Shown here piece after piece: positions 25,777 through 36,553 of a stretch of DNA of 64,000 nucleotides; position 1 is the first letter of the stretch, and the number at the start of each line of letters is the position of its first letter. The position numbers and the translations under genes were made by a program. Below the pieces are notes generated by a model that was not told where the DNA came from, made no database searches, and was given only the letters and a program-made list of their open reading frames with translations. The DNA is from Bradyrhizobium sp. cir1 (lineage in GTDB: Bacteria; Pseudomonadota; Alphaproteobacteria; Rhizobiales; Xanthobacteraceae). Where the stretch lies: NCBI RefSeq assembly GCF_014198245.1, contig NZ_JACIHE010000026.1, positions 25,719 through 89,718 on the forward strand, read 5' to 3'.

Positions 25777-28620
25777 CTATCTCCTCAAATTTTCTTCAAC
25801 AGCCGCCATAAAGCTGGCGATATCCCCTTCATTAAAGCTGCCTGCAGGCGCCAGATTTTGGACCGAGTACTCTCCCAGCGCGCGATACGCTTCGAATTGT
25901 GACTCCCCGAAGAACTGGTTCGCGGTTGATTCGTGCGGGAATTCCGGGTGCATTTGCCCATAGCTACGCACAGATGCAGGCTCACTCCCGCCGCGGTACC
26001 CCGGCTTGATGTATAGTAATTTGCCTGGCCAACCCGGCAGTTCCGGATAAATGACGTCAGCAATCGCCGCGACAGGAGCGTCGTTGGAGCTGGACTCGCT
26101 GCGGCCCTTCAGGCGTTCCAAACCGAAAAACTGAATATCGACGCCGAAATCGATTCGAACTTTTCGCACTAAGCTTCCAAGATCCTCGAACGTGTAGTCC
26201 CCATCACAGCCTGCGTCGCTTATTACGATGAATCGACACCGACGGCGTATCATTTCGTAAGCGCCGAGATTTTCGAAATGTCCCCCATCAGACAGGTAAA
26301 CGAATGCACGATCTTCATCGGTCAGCCCGAGGGCCTCCTGGAAAAGCGGTCCCACAGCAATCGCCGGTCCGGTACAGTGTATCTTTTTGGAGCCTGCGGG
26401 TCCCGGATTCGCAAACCAGGCACCCAGCCGAACGTTGAATAGTGTGAGGAGAAGGCTCAATGCCGCTGAGGAATGATAACCCATATTGGGGCTTGCCGCG
26501 GCGCCTGAAAGCGTCATTACCGTTCCAAGCGTGAGCCCCTTCCTAAGTCCCGGCTTCTTTTCACCACACGCATAGAGGCGTGCGGAACGATAACACCCAT
26601 ATCGCTGGCTCGGTTCGCAGTCTATCCAAAGTAGGCTGCCACAGCCGACATACCGAGGAGTCGCCACGAACGGCAAAGCCCTTCTCTCCTGCCATGCAAG
26701 CTCGTTTCCGCGGAGCACGTTCAACGACATGTTCACGTAGAGCAACTGGGGCGGAGCGCCGGGACTGGTTATTGATGCCGATGGCCACAATTCATGCATA
26801 CTGAGGTTGTCGCGATCGTCGAAGTCCGTCTCGGGACTAGGTTCCCTCTGAAAGTTTGATGCTCCTAAAAATGCGCGTATCAATCGGTTTCGGTACACAT
26901 TGTGGAGCGAGAATCGATTGATATTCACAAAGCATGAAAACAGCAGTCCCACGAATAGACATGAGACGATAACGACCGAGTATGGCCGCCAGGGCGATAG
27001 CTCTAATTTAAGAAGCGCTGATTGTGTGAGCGAAGACTGAATCGTAAGCTTGTCTAGGCTCCACGAGATCAGAGCCAGTAAACAGACGGAAAAAATAGGA
27101 ACGGCAAGCGCCAGGATTGCTCCGATCGAATAATCTGAAAAAGTCTTTTTGGCCGTATCACGGACGATCGCAGCGGTTCTCGGAGCCTTACCCAGAAGGG
27201 CAATGAGCATTCCCGCCACCCCACCCGCGGCAGCCAAAGAGACAGCTCCAGCCTCTTGAAAGTACGAAATAATCAAAGGCCCGAATAAGACGGTACCGAC
27301 GGCGACGCCCCACAAAGCTGCTGCGAGACCGTGACGGCCCCCCGAGCGAGCCAACCATTCGCGTTCTGCGTCGCCCCAAGGAGCATAGCTCGTCAGCCCT
27401 ACATACAGAAGTTCGCCTGCGAAGAGCGCCAGAATGACGACGCTTGGGCCTAGGGTGATGATCGCCGACACTGCGAGATCATCGCGAAGATCGGCCGTGT
27501 GGACCGTGATCAATGCAAAGAGGACGCCTACGAAGGCGCCAGAAACTGCGAACGCCAGTCCGGCAATCACTACGTGATGGGTAATAGTACGTTCGCTTGA
27601 GGCATCAACCACGTTGAACTCGACCGACTTCGATCGATTGCGTGCGAAGTTCGCAAAATAGTAGGCAAATAGCCATGCCGTGGCAGCGAGGGCGGCACCG
27701 CACATGGCGAAGTCCAAAATTACTCGCGAGCCATTGTCGTCTATGTCGCTCTTGTTACTCAGCATCGCCATGGTCGCACAAATCGCACCCAGCAGCATCG
27801 GGAGGAGTTCTGCGACGCCGAATGGTATGGCTCCGGCGGATCGAACCTCCCAGCCCGGACGCTGAAGAAGGGAATCGAGCAAAGCCCAGCCGGCGAACAT
27901 CACCGCAAGAGAAACCAACATCCCAGACGACGACGGCGATGTTGACCAGCTTATCACCGCGATCGCCTTGATCGCTACAATCCCGATAGCAACAAAGGGG
28001 ATCAATACTAACCAGTTAAGCAACAAATTGCGAACGTAGAGAGTGATCAGCGTCAGGAAATCGGTCGAGAGAAGGCCAGCACGAGGAGCAAGATATCGGC
28101 TGTATCGCCAGAGATGTGCCACAGGCGAGTGGGGATCGGGCATGCGGCTCGGGTGAATGTCGGAAAGCACCCGCGGGTAGCCGCTTCTTTGCACCCAAGC
28201 CGTCAACCAGCTTCCGATGTACCCTCCGCCCGAGACGGTGGATAAGCGATCGAACTTGTCCAACAAGCCGAATTTGGCAAAACCTTGGATCACCCCTAGC
28301 GCGAACGCTGCACTGCGAATTCCCCCTCCCGATAGACACAGCGCGTTCAGGTTCGGACACCGATGCGCCTTCTCCAGGTACGGCCCTAGTGGGTTTCCAT
28401 CAGTATTAATCTCGAGCTTGCAGTCATCCGGGCTCGCTTCACTTTCGACACGTGTCTTATCGGGATCTGCAAGCTTACGCCTCGCGAGAACGTCTTCGTG
28501 TTCTTCCAGCAAAACCGTCAGAAGATCGATCGGATATTCGCTCGGTTGACGAGCCTTCGGGCCTTCGAGCCGTTTCTCAGGCCGTGTCCCGTCAACAGCT
28601 TTCCAAGTAGCAGCATCCAT
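25777..28620 (-). CDS. Patatin-like phospholipase with large membrane domain
   Basis: This 947-residue protein starts with a patatin lobe: LCLSGGGIRSAAFALGV (oxyanion GGG-x-R, about residues 98-102) and STVSGGGYIGS with the nucleophile Ser130. About ten hydrophobic helices lie between residues about 190 and 560, and the catalytic Asp motif YLSDGGHFENLG (about 775) is in the C-terminal lobe, so the membrane region is inserted inside the hydrolase. It probably hydrolyses phospholipid acyl esters at the membrane. Sequence composition is more A+T-rich than the neighbouring giant genes, suggesting separate acquisition. It heads an operon with the exported and membrane proteins downstream. Confidence 0.86.
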   Translation of the reverse strand: MDAATWKAVDGTRPEKRLEGPKARQPSEYPIDLLTVLLEEHEDVLARRKLADPDKTRVESEASPDDCKLEINTDGNPLGPYLEKAHRCPNLNALCLSGGGIRSAAFALGVIQGFAKFGLLDKFDRLSTVSGGGYIGSWLTAWVQRSGYPRVLSDIHPSRMPDPHSPVAHLWRYSRYLAPRAGLLSTDFLTLITLYVRNLLLNWLVLIPFVAIGIVAIKAIAVISWSTSPSSSGMLVSLAVMFAGWALLDSLLQRPGWEVRSAGAIPFGVAELLPMLLGAICATMAMLSNKSDIDDNGSRVILDFAMCGAALAATAWLFAYYFANFARNRSKSVEFNVVDASSERTITHHVVIAGLAFAVSGAFVGVLFALITVHTADLRDDLAVSAIITLGPSVVILALFAGELLYVGLTSYAPWGDAEREWLARSGGRHGLAAALWGVAVGTVLFGPLIISYFQEAGAVSLAAAGGVAGMLIALLGKAPRTAAIVRDTAKKTFSDYSIGAILALAVPIFSVCLLALISWSLDKLTIQSSLTQSALLKLELSPWRPYSVVIVSCLFVGLLFSCFVNINRFSLHNVYRNRLIRAFLGASNFQREPSPETDFDDRDNLSMHELWPSASITSPGAPPQLLYVNMSLNVLRGNELAWQERRALPFVATPRYVGCGSLLWIDCEPSQRYGCYRSARLYACGEKKPGLRKGLTLGTVMTLSGAAASPNMGYHSSAALSLLLTLFNVRLGAWFANPGPAGSKKIHCTGPAIAVGPLFQEALGLTDEDRAFVYLSDGGHFENLGAYEMIRRRCRFIVISDAGCDGDYTFEDLGSLVRKVRIDFGVDIQFFGLERLKGRSESSSNDAPVAAIADVIYPELPGWPGKLLYIKPGYRGGSEPASVRSYGQMHPEFPHESTANQFFGESQFEAYRALGEYSVQNLAPAGSFNEGDIASFMAAVEENLRR

Positions 28621-29064
28621 CGGTAAAAAATAAACTAGGGTGCAAAATACATCCTGAACGGTAGTTCAACTGGAGCGAGAGTCAAGACAGTTGCGGCGAA
28701 TTCAACTACCCGGACCGGTGGCGCGACAGTTGGCTGCGCCTGAGCGGAACGATGGCTCGAGGCAGGCCGTAGCGAGCGCTAGAGCCGGCGGCGTACTAAG
28801 GCGGCAGCAAAGATCGCCGTGCACCGTGGCTTTGCAAGGTGTGCCCCGGATTATGATGAAGACGTCCCCGCCATTCTCGCAGGGCTCCCGTACGACGCAT
28901 CCCCCAAAGCTAACCAATGTCAGTTCTCGATCCGACTGTCCGGCGCATCAAACGAATAACTTCACTTGATCGCGTTCGGCCCTCTTTACACACCCCGCTT
29001 CCTCGGCCACTATCTTAGATAGTACTTTTTTGTTTTTGACGAGATCATTTTTGGCGGGGGCGAG
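28621..29064. promoter_or_regulatory. Divergent promoter region between patatin operon and giant-gene operon
   Basis: About 440 bases separate divergent operons and hold no convincing gene. The A+T-rich block around 28990-29050 before the ribosome binding region GGCGGGGGCGAG is the likely promoter of the rightward operon; the leftward promoter should lie near 28620-28680. No operator was recognised. Confidence 0.5.
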
Positions 29065-32000
29065 ATGGCAGATCCAAAGGATCCGCGTCGGATAGCTTTG
29101 ATCGCCGTGCGGACGGGGCCAGGTGACGGCGGCGCTTATTCTGGTCATCCCCAAGCCATCGTCATTGGCGAGGTGCCTGTGGCCGCCGACGGCGCCACGA
29201 TCGTGGACCCCACGATCGTTGCCAGTTTTACCTGGCAATGGCGTTACGCGCTTTTTCGGCTGGATGATCTCGAACGATTGCTTGCCAATGCCAACCGCGA
29301 GAGTGGCAAGAAGCCGTGGTCTGAAATCCCGCATCCGCTCGGCGGGCCCGGAGCATTCGAGGCATTCCAGCAGGATTTCTACAAGCCGACCTATTACGAC
29401 ATGTTCGGGCCTGCTCCGACGGTGCTGCTGGACGGCGACGAAAAAGCCGACGTGCTGTCCGCGGAAGAGCTCTCCGCAAGCCTGATCGCGAAGCTCAAGG
29501 AGCCGATCCACCCCTATATTGACGATGCCGGCACCAAGAGTCCCAACGCGGTGTCGCGGCTGAATTTCGCGATCCCGCTGCGCGACGTGGTGCGGCTGGC
29601 GATCTATGACAAGGATACCCAGCCATTCGGCGCATCGCAGACCTCCGCCGGCGGCCCGTTGATGGCGCTCGACACCTGCCGCTTCATCAAGGCTGACGGC
29701 AAAGTCGATCCGCAGCCGCCGGCGCCGAACAATGATCCGCCCGGCACGCGCATTCTGCTGTTCCCCGACCCGATGTCGATCGCGACCGGCGGTCCGGATG
29801 CCAAGAAACAAGAGAGCGCGAAAGGCAAGCTTCTCGGCTTCGCCGTGCTGGCCGAGGTCCGCCTGGCGCTCAACGGACACGACACCCAGGACGGCCGGCA
29901 TCGCGGCTTCTTCCGGTTCTACGCGGCCCAAATCGGCACTCAGAGAGACAAAGGCACGCTGTTCGCTCGCGTGGCGACCACGTCGAAGACGCCTTCGCTC
30001 GGACCTCTGTTCGACAACATGCGGGTCGGCTACACGCTGGGCAGCAACGCTCCGCGCTACATCCCGCCGAGGCGAAACGCCTGCCTCAGCGAGCTCTGCG
30101 ACGCCGATGCGCGTGCGTCGGACAGCGCGGCGGGCTCGCCGGTCGCCAATCGTGTCCCCATCCTCGACGCGCTCAAGATCGGATTTACGTCGGATTCTGT
30201 GATCCGGACGCTCGGCTTCCGCCTCATCGACGTCAACCGGATGGCCCTGCGCTTCGAGGCGATCTACTTCATCACGGACGATCGCGATCTCAAGGTCCCA
30301 TTCGCACCATCGCTACAGCTCGGCGCCAGAAACATCCGCTTTGCGCAGGAGCAGCCGAGCCAGGCTGTCAATTGGGTGCTTTCGCCGAGCCGGCAGACCC
30401 GATGGATCTTCACCGCGCGCTCCTACAACTATGCCAGCGACGAGGACATCACGAAGGCCATTATCGAAGCCTTCAATGCTCGGGTCGAGGAGCTGCACGC
30501 CGGGCTTCGTCAAGTCGAGGATGCCACGCCGATCTCGCTGCTGCCGCGGCTGACGATCAAGGCCGGTGACAAGGATGCGGACGGAAATCCGCTGGTGCCG
30601 GCCAGATGGAGTGACGGATCAAGGCGCCTGTACACGCCGGCCTGGCATTTCGTCGGCTCGATGATCGACCGCCGCCCCTATGCCCGGACGATCACGACGA
30701 CCACGTCGCCGCGCGAAATCGATGCCGAATTCCTGACGCTGGAGCCGCGCTTCATCGGTGACATGTTCCACGGCGCGGACTGGCTCTTTGACAATGGCAA
30801 GCCAAAGGGTCCTTTCGGGATCACCGGTGAGTTCGGCGTGTCGGCCAGCGCCGAATTCCCTCGCCTGGTTCTGACATCCGGCGCGACGCCGACCTACGAC
30901 GTCATCCTGAGCGCACCGGTCTTTACCGATCCGAGCGAGGCGCAATCGCCGCCGTGGGTCAGGCCACCGGCATTCCAGCCAGCCGGCAGCGGCCGCGACC
31001 CTGTCGATGCCTATCGCGGCGTGATGCTGGGTATCAAGATCATCAAGAAGACGGCATCGACCAAGCCGGCCCGCATCGGCGCCCTCCAGATGGATCTGCA
31101 ATCCGCCTTCCCGGACAGCCTCGAACCCGGCGGCATGCTGCGCCTGCTGGCGCTCGAGGCGGGCGCCAACGGAGGCCTCATCGCGTCGGCGATCGATGCC
31201 TTGGTCAAGCTGCCGATCGGCAGCGTTCTGCCGGCGGGCCAGGATGATCTGCCGAGCGATGCGCGGATCACCACCCAGGACCGGGTGCTCGACGCACTGC
31301 GCGAAACCGGCCCAGATCCCGATGCACCATTGCTGCTGCCGCTGACGCCGCCCGCCGAAACGACGGAAGCAAAACTCACCCTTTTTGCCAACGAGACCGT
31401 CGCCCGCCATCGCAATCACACCGTCCAGCTGTCGTTGAAGGCGATCCAGGTCAATCCTTTGCCCGCGCCTCACGATGCGTCCGACAAATTGCTCGTGATC
31501 GATCCCGCGCCATTCCGCATCGCGGTCGTCAAGACGCGCAACCTTGCCGACGCGCAGACCAATGAATCGAACGAAGTCGCGGTCTGGAATGCTGCCGGCG
31601 AGAACGGCCTGTCGTGGCGTCTCGCCAGCACTGACGGAGCCGTCAGCCTGCTGCTGCCGCCGCAGGTCATCGGCGAGGCCATGGAGAAGGACCGCGGCAT
31701 CGAGGAAGGCCGCCCGGCGGACATTGCCGAGGGTGTTCCTGCCGCGGCACGCTTCGGCTCGGCGACGCGACTGGACCTCAGCCCGTCCTTTTTCGACACC
31801 CGCTATGTCGAGCCCGGCTGGAATCTGCGCCGCATCATGGGCTATCCGGGCCAGCGCGCGCCGGGCGCAGGGCTGCGCGACCTCAGGCTGGAATTGATGT
31901 ACGGCATCATGACCCGGCTGAAGCCCTCCGATGCCGGGGTGCGGGTTGCCGAAATCGGCGCCGTCATCGGCGCGCCGGTCAACAACATCTCCGCCGATGG

Positions 32001-35000
32001 ACCGACGCCGACCGTCCGGGCCTATATTCAAGCTTTCAACGCGATACGTCGCGCCCAGGACCGAAGGCTCGCGGTCGATCGCCTGTGGCAGGGCGACGCG
32101 CTGGACGAGCTGACCATCGAGCAGGATGCCAGCTTCAAGCTGAGGACGCGGGCCGTGCCGCGCGTCATGAGCGTGACGATCCAGACCCCGAAGGTCGGCG
32201 ATACGATCAGCCTGAACGTGACACTGAGCGGCGGCACCGTGGTTTCATTGAGCACTGCCGTGAGCAATCCGGACCCGCAGGCGGTCGCCCAGGCACTGGT
32301 GGACGCGATCAACGGCAGCGATCCGCTGAAGGCGGCGGACTATTCAGCCGACGCGCCGTCGGTGGGATCTTTCAACCTGCACTTTGCCACGCCTCCGCAG
32401 GCGGTCACGGCAAATGTCAGCGGAGCCGGTGCGCCGACGACCGTCACATTCAAAAGCGCAGCTGTGTCCGGTCCGCTCACCGCATTCCGCTGGCCCGTTC
32501 CCGGCGGCGTGCCGGCCGATCTGGATCCGCCGCTACGGGACACATTCATCAGCGAAGGCGTCGACAAGGACAGCGACGCGCGCAGCTTTCCCGGCGGCGT
32601 CCCGTGGGCGTTCGAAAGCAGCAACATTCTGCGCAGCGTCTACCGCAATGTCGCCTCCGACGGCGGCTGGGCACGATCCGTCCATCTCTCCGCGCTCGGC
32701 GGATGGGGCACCCAGCGCGGCTTATTCGATCACAGGCTGACCGCGATCACGACCGAAACCACGATGGGCCGAGTCCACCGCTACGCGCTTGAGCGTATCG
32801 GCCGCGTCGGCGCGCTGTGGAACAAGGCCAAGCACATCATTGTCTATGAGCGCAGCGTGGTGCCCTCGGCCCAGTTCTACAACACGGCGCCGATCGGCCT
32901 GGAGCAGGACCAGCTGCGTGGACGGCCGGTGCTTCGCAAGGTGGAGGAATATGTCGAGCTGATCGAGCAGGTTCGCCGCTATCCCGAACAGGGCAACGCG
33001 ATCGAGGCCGCCGGCTGCCTGACCGGCGTCGAGTTCGTGGCACGGAGGATCCGGGTCGACAGCCGGTGGGGCGGCGACGTCCGCAAGGAGGGATGGCAAG
33101 TCCCGCTGTGGAACAAGGCGTTCGACCAGCCGCCGGAGAACGCCGACAATCCCGATGATCCCACCTTCGTGTATCCAAAGCCGCAAATCCGCTTTCTGGT
33201 GATGGGCGAAGCCGGCGTGGAAAAGGCGCTCGAGATCGCCGAGCCCGAGAAGCTCACATTCTACACCACGGTCGATCTGAGAAAGGGCGAGACGGACGAT
33301 ACCGATACCTGGCATCCGGTCTGCAACATCGACTTCATCGATTTGCCGCTGCCGCAAGCCGGCAAGCGGACACCCGTCACGGGCGACCTGCATGACGGCC
33401 TGCTTCCGCCCGAGCCGGAACACGTCGGCGGCTATGAGCGCCTCACCATCGGCATCGTGCCGTCGAGGGAGACGGTTTCGATCACGCATGGCCGGCAGGA
33501 CAAGGGCCCGGCGGCACAGCTGCGCAACGTGACGATCGGGCGCGCAACCGCTGCTGCGCCGCCGAAAACGGACCCCAATCCGGCCGCGGCCGTCGTCGTC
33601 ACCAAAGTGGCGGACGCCGTCTCGTCGTTCCGTCTCGACCTCGACGCCCTCACCGGACGGTTGAGCGAAGCGGCGCGCGTGGCGGCGACGTTGCCGAACG
33701 CCAGCCCGGCGTCGATCAAGCAGGCGATCAAGGACGCAGCTGCCAAGCTTCCGATCGCCGACCAGGTCAAGAACCTGACGAAGAAATTCACCGAGGCCGA
33801 CAAGAAATGGCCGGACCGCAACACGGTGACTGGCCTCGCCAAGTCGCTTTGCGACGAGCAGGCCGATCGCATCAAGGCGGAAGTCAGCGCCCAGATCGGC
33901 CGTGCGAAGGATCGAGCCAATCAACTCGTCACCACGATCGATGCCACGCTGACGGGCGAGGCCAATCAGATCAAGGCAACCGCCGCCCTGCTGGTCGGGC
34001 AGGCCACGGATGCGAAGAAGAAGATCGTCAAGGATCTGATCGGCGGATTATCGCAGCGCCTGACGGATCTTTCCAATGCAACCGGCGCCGGCCTGTCCCA
34101 GGCCGCCGCCAATGCCGACGCCATCGCCACCAAGATCGGCGCAGGGGTCGATTCGATCATCCTGAAGCTCGATGCGCAAAAGGAAGCCGCAAAGACAAGC
34201 ATCGACAATGCGCTCAACAATATCACGAACAATCAGCTCCCGGCTGCTGCGGCGGCGTTGAACACCGCGACTGATCAATTCGGCAAGATCCGGGCGCAAA
34301 TCGGTCAGTTCATGACCGAGGCATCGTCCAATGCCTTGCCACAGCCGGCGCGAACGGTGCTGATGGTGCTGGACTCGGTCCTCAACAAGGTCGAAGCCAG
34401 CATCGCAACCGCCCTGTCGGCGTTGAACACCGACGTCGCCGCGGCAAAAGCGGCCGTCGAGGACGCGAAGAAAAAGATCGACGAGATCAGCGACAAGCTC
34501 GACGCCCGTGCGGCGCTTTCGGCGACGGGCAGCGCCGTTACCGGCGTGACCAAGACAATCGACAAGACCGCGCAGCAGGTCCAGGATGCCGTTCTGCAAC
34601 AGCTGCAACCGGCGCAAGACCTCATCAAGAAGCTCGGCGATGACATCGAGGGGCTGCCGACCGACCAGATTACGGCCCGGCTGATCGAGCTGGCCGACAA
34701 GATCGCTGCGGTCCCGACGGGCCTCAAGAATACCGTCGATTCCATCAAGGCGGCCCTGGATTCAGACATTCAGGCGGCCCAATCGACTCTGGTTGCCGCC
34801 GCCAAAGATGTTTGCGGCGCGTTCGAAGGCGCGATCGATCAGATTTACAACACGGCCGACACGGCGAAGGCCTGGATCGACGATCAGCTGGCGGGCTATC
34901 AGGCCCAGCTCGATCAGGCGCTCGACGGCATTGCCGGCGACGTCGCCCAGCTGGCGCAGAATGCGCAGAACGCCGTGACCCAGGTCGGCCGGCAGATGGA

Positions 35001-36516
35001 GGCCCGCGCGCGCGAGACGCTAGGAGGGCTCCAGCAGCGCGCGGCGGACTATCTCGGCGGCCGCGATCCCGCCGATCTGGCCAAGGAAGGAGAGCGCATC
35101 TTCCAGCAGGGGTCCGACACCCTGCGCCTGCTGCGCGCCGTCGGCGATCCGCCGAAGACCGACCAGCTCGGCTTCAACCGGCCGCAGGTCGCCTACGTCT
35201 TCCAGGAGGCGAACAAGGTCGTCGACATGACGCCGGCGATCTCGCTGGTCAATCGCGTTGCAGACAGTGCGGCGGCACTGGGCGCGGCCGCCGCGTCAGC
35301 CAACGATCTGCTCACGTCGTTCGGCATCCGCTTGCCCGCGTCGTCGATCGGCGATCAATTGATGCCGGACGCGCTCAAGAATCTCGACATCTCGAAGATG
35401 TTTCCGGATTTTTCGGGCATCAAGCTCGACGGCCTGTTCAAGAATCTGGGCTTCCCGGATCTCACCGACAGCAAGGCCGTCAAGGTCACGCACGGGTTTG
35501 ACCAGGCCCAGCTGAGCGCCTGGCTCCAGGCCGATGTCGATGTGCCGTTCGCCAGCGCGGCGCCGCTGATGGATTTCGGCCCGATCCAGATCATGATCGA
35601 CCAGGCGGAGTTCACCGCCTCGGCGCGGGTCGCCGCGGGGCGTGCCGGCACCCAGAAATCGATGCACGGAAAACTGTTCGGAGACTGGCGCCTGGTCTGT
35701 GCCGGGCAGGACATCCTGACCTTCCAGCAAACCGGGCTCACCTTCGACGAGACCGGCCGCATCAGCTTCAACATCCAGCCCGACAGGGTCGTGCTCGCGG
35801 ACGCGCTCCAGTTCCTGACCGACATGATCGAGTCGACCGGCGAGGGCGGGGACTTCGAGATCGTCCCCTACATGTTCGGCGGCGTTCCCAGCGGCATCGC
35901 TGCCTGCCTCGATCTCGATTTGCCGCCGATCCAGACCGGCGTGTTCGGCATCGACGATCTGTCGCTCCACGTCCTGTTCGGCGTGACCGCGCTGCCCGAA
36001 TTCGAGATCTTCGCCGAGCTCGGTGTCGGTGCGATGACCGCGCCCTTCACGCTCAACGTCTGGATCCTCAACGGCGGCGGCTTCGTCACCACGCGGCTGT
36101 CCTACATGCCGATGGCGAAGCCCGCGCCGCTCTTGATGTTCACGCTCCAGGTCGGGATCGTCGCGGGCGTCGGCCTCGCCTTCTCGTTCGGCGTCGTATC
36201 GGGCGGCGTCTATGTCCAGGTCGGCTGCGCGATCGCGATCACCTGGAGCACGGGACCGGGCGGCTCGACGACCGCGGTCACGGTGTTCCTGCTGATCCGC
36301 GGCAATGTCGATGTCGCCGGACTGATCACCATCGGGCTCAGCCTGCTGCTCGCGATCACCTATGACGGCTCGCAGATGATCGCATCGGGCACGCTGAACC
36401 TGTCGATCAAGATCAGCGTGTTCTTCACGCTGAACGTGACCGAGCACGTGGAATACAATTTTGCCGGCGAGAAGAAGGAATCGCGAAGCGTCTCCTATTC
36501 GAGCAGCTTCGAGTAA
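29065..36516 (+). CDS. Giant protein 1 (2483 aa), unknown function
   Basis: The 2483-residue protein has no signal peptide. Residues about 1-1500 are beta-rich and globular. Around residues 1030-1105 is a stretch resembling beta domains of phage structural proteins (GDTISLNVTLSGGTV, then AVAQALVDAINGS). Near 1210-1280 is a conserved-looking LGGWGTQRGLFDHRL ... IIVYERSVVPSAQF segment. Residues about 1500-1990 are Ala-rich, Lys/Asp-rich helices likely to form long coiled coils. The last roughly 420 residues are hydrophobic and beta-like with a Gly-rich centre (TLNVWILNGGGFVTT). No enzyme motif was recognised. It is the first gene of a rightward cluster whose last member is a Tae4-like amidase, so a structural or carrier role is inferred. 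Confidence 0.8.
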   Translation: MADPKDPRRIALIAVRTGPGDGGAYSGHPQAIVIGEVPVAADGATIVDPTIVASFTWQWRYALFRLDDLERLLANANRESGKKPWSEIPHPLGGPGAFEAFQQDFYKPTYYDMFGPAPTVLLDGDEKADVLSAEELSASLIAKLKEPIHPYIDDAGTKSPNAVSRLNFAIPLRDVVRLAIYDKDTQPFGASQTSAGGPLMALDTCRFIKADGKVDPQPPAPNNDPPGTRILLFPDPMSIATGGPDAKKQESAKGKLLGFAVLAEVRLALNGHDTQDGRHRGFFRFYAAQIGTQRDKGTLFARVATTSKTPSLGPLFDNMRVGYTLGSNAPRYIPPRRNACLSELCDADARASDSAAGSPVANRVPILDALKIGFTSDSVIRTLGFRLIDVNRMALRFEAIYFITDDRDLKVPFAPSLQLGARNIRFAQEQPSQAVNWVLSPSRQTRWIFTARSYNYASDEDITKAIIEAFNARVEELHAGLRQVEDATPISLLPRLTIKAGDKDADGNPLVPARWSDGSRRLYTPAWHFVGSMIDRRPYARTITTTTSPREIDAEFLTLEPRFIGDMFHGADWLFDNGKPKGPFGITGEFGVSASAEFPRLVLTSGATPTYDVILSAPVFTDPSEAQSPPWVRPPAFQPAGSGRDPVDAYRGVMLGIKIIKKTASTKPARIGALQMDLQSAFPDSLEPGGMLRLLALEAGANGGLIASAIDALVKLPIGSVLPAGQDDLPSDARITTQDRVLDALRETGPDPDAPLLLPLTPPAETTEAKLTLFANETVARHRNHTVQLSLKAIQVNPLPAPHDASDKLLVIDPAPFRIAVVKTRNLADAQTNESNEVAVWNAAGENGLSWRLASTDGAVSLLLPPQVIGEAMEKDRGIEEGRPADIAEGVPAAARFGSATRLDLSPSFFDTRYVEPGWNLRRIMGYPGQRAPGAGLRDLRLELMYGIMTRLKPSDAGVRVAEIGAVIGAPVNNISADGPTPTVRAYIQAFNAIRRAQDRRLAVDRLWQGDALDELTIEQDASFKLRTRAVPRVMSVTIQTPKVGDTISLNVTLSGGTVVSLSTAVSNPDPQAVAQALVDAINGSDPLKAADYSADAPSVGSFNLHFATPPQAVTANVSGAGAPTTVTFKSAAVSGPLTAFRWPVPGGVPADLDPPLRDTFISEGVDKDSDARSFPGGVPWAFESSNILRSVYRNVASDGGWARSVHLSALGGWGTQRGLFDHRLTAITTETTMGRVHRYALERIGRVGALWNKAKHIIVYERSVVPSAQFYNTAPIGLEQDQLRGRPVLRKVEEYVELIEQVRRYPEQGNAIEAAGCLTGVEFVARRIRVDSRWGGDVRKEGWQVPLWNKAFDQPPENADNPDDPTFVYPKPQIRFLVMGEAGVEKALEIAEPEKLTFYTTVDLRKGETDDTDTWHPVCNIDFIDLPLPQAGKRTPVTGDLHDGLLPPEPEHVGGYERLTIGIVPSRETVSITHGRQDKGPAAQLRNVTIGRATAAAPPKTDPNPAAAVVVTKVADAVSSFRLDLDALTGRLSEAARVAATLPNASPASIKQAIKDAAAKLPIADQVKNLTKKFTEADKKWPDRNTVTGLAKSLCDEQADRIKAEVSAQIGRAKDRANQLVTTIDATLTGEANQIKATAALLVGQATDAKKKIVKDLIGGLSQRLTDLSNATGAGLSQAAANADAIATKIGAGVDSIILKLDAQKEAAKTSIDNALNNITNNQLPAAAAALNTATDQFGKIRAQIGQFMTEASSNALPQPARTVLMVLDSVLNKVEASIATALSALNTDVAAAKAAVEDAKKKIDEISDKLDARAALSATGSAVTGVTKTIDKTAQQVQDAVLQQLQPAQDLIKKLGDDIEGLPTDQITARLIELADKIAAVPTGLKNTVDSIKAALDSDIQAAQSTLVAAAKDVCGAFEGAIDQIYNTADTAKAWIDDQLAGYQAQLDQALDGIAGDVAQLAQNAQNAVTQVGRQMEARARETLGGLQQRAADYLGGRDPADLAKEGERIFQQGSDTLRLLRAVGDPPKTDQLGFNRPQVAYVFQEANKVVDMTPAISLVNRVADSAAALGAAAASANDLLTSFGIRLPASSIGDQLMPDALKNLDISKMFPDFSGIKLDGLFKNLGFPDLTDSKAVKVTHGFDQAQLSAWLQADVDVPFASAAPLMDFGPIQIMIDQAEFTASARVAAGRAGTQKSMHGKLFGDWRLVCAGQDILTFQQTGLTFDETGRISFNIQPDRVVLADALQFLTDMIESTGEGGDFEIVPYMFGGVPSGIAACLDLDLPPIQTGVFGIDDLSLHVLFGVTALPEFEIFAELGVGAMTAPFTLNVWILNGGGFVTTRLSYMPMAKPAPLLMFTLQVGIVAGVGLAFSFGVVSGGVYVQVGCAIAITWSTGPGGSTTAVTVFLLIRGNVDVAGLITIGLSLLLAITYDGSQMIASGTLNLSIKISVFFTLNVTEHVEYNFAGEKKESRSVSYSSSFE

Positions 36517-36553
36517 CCCGACATTTTTGAACTCGTTATTTTGAGTAGCAGTG

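Noticed and set aside
30619..32031. Long minus-strand frame inside giant gene 1
   Set aside because: Antisense shadow of a strong coding frame, His/Arg/Gln-rich composition typical of reverse frames, no domain.
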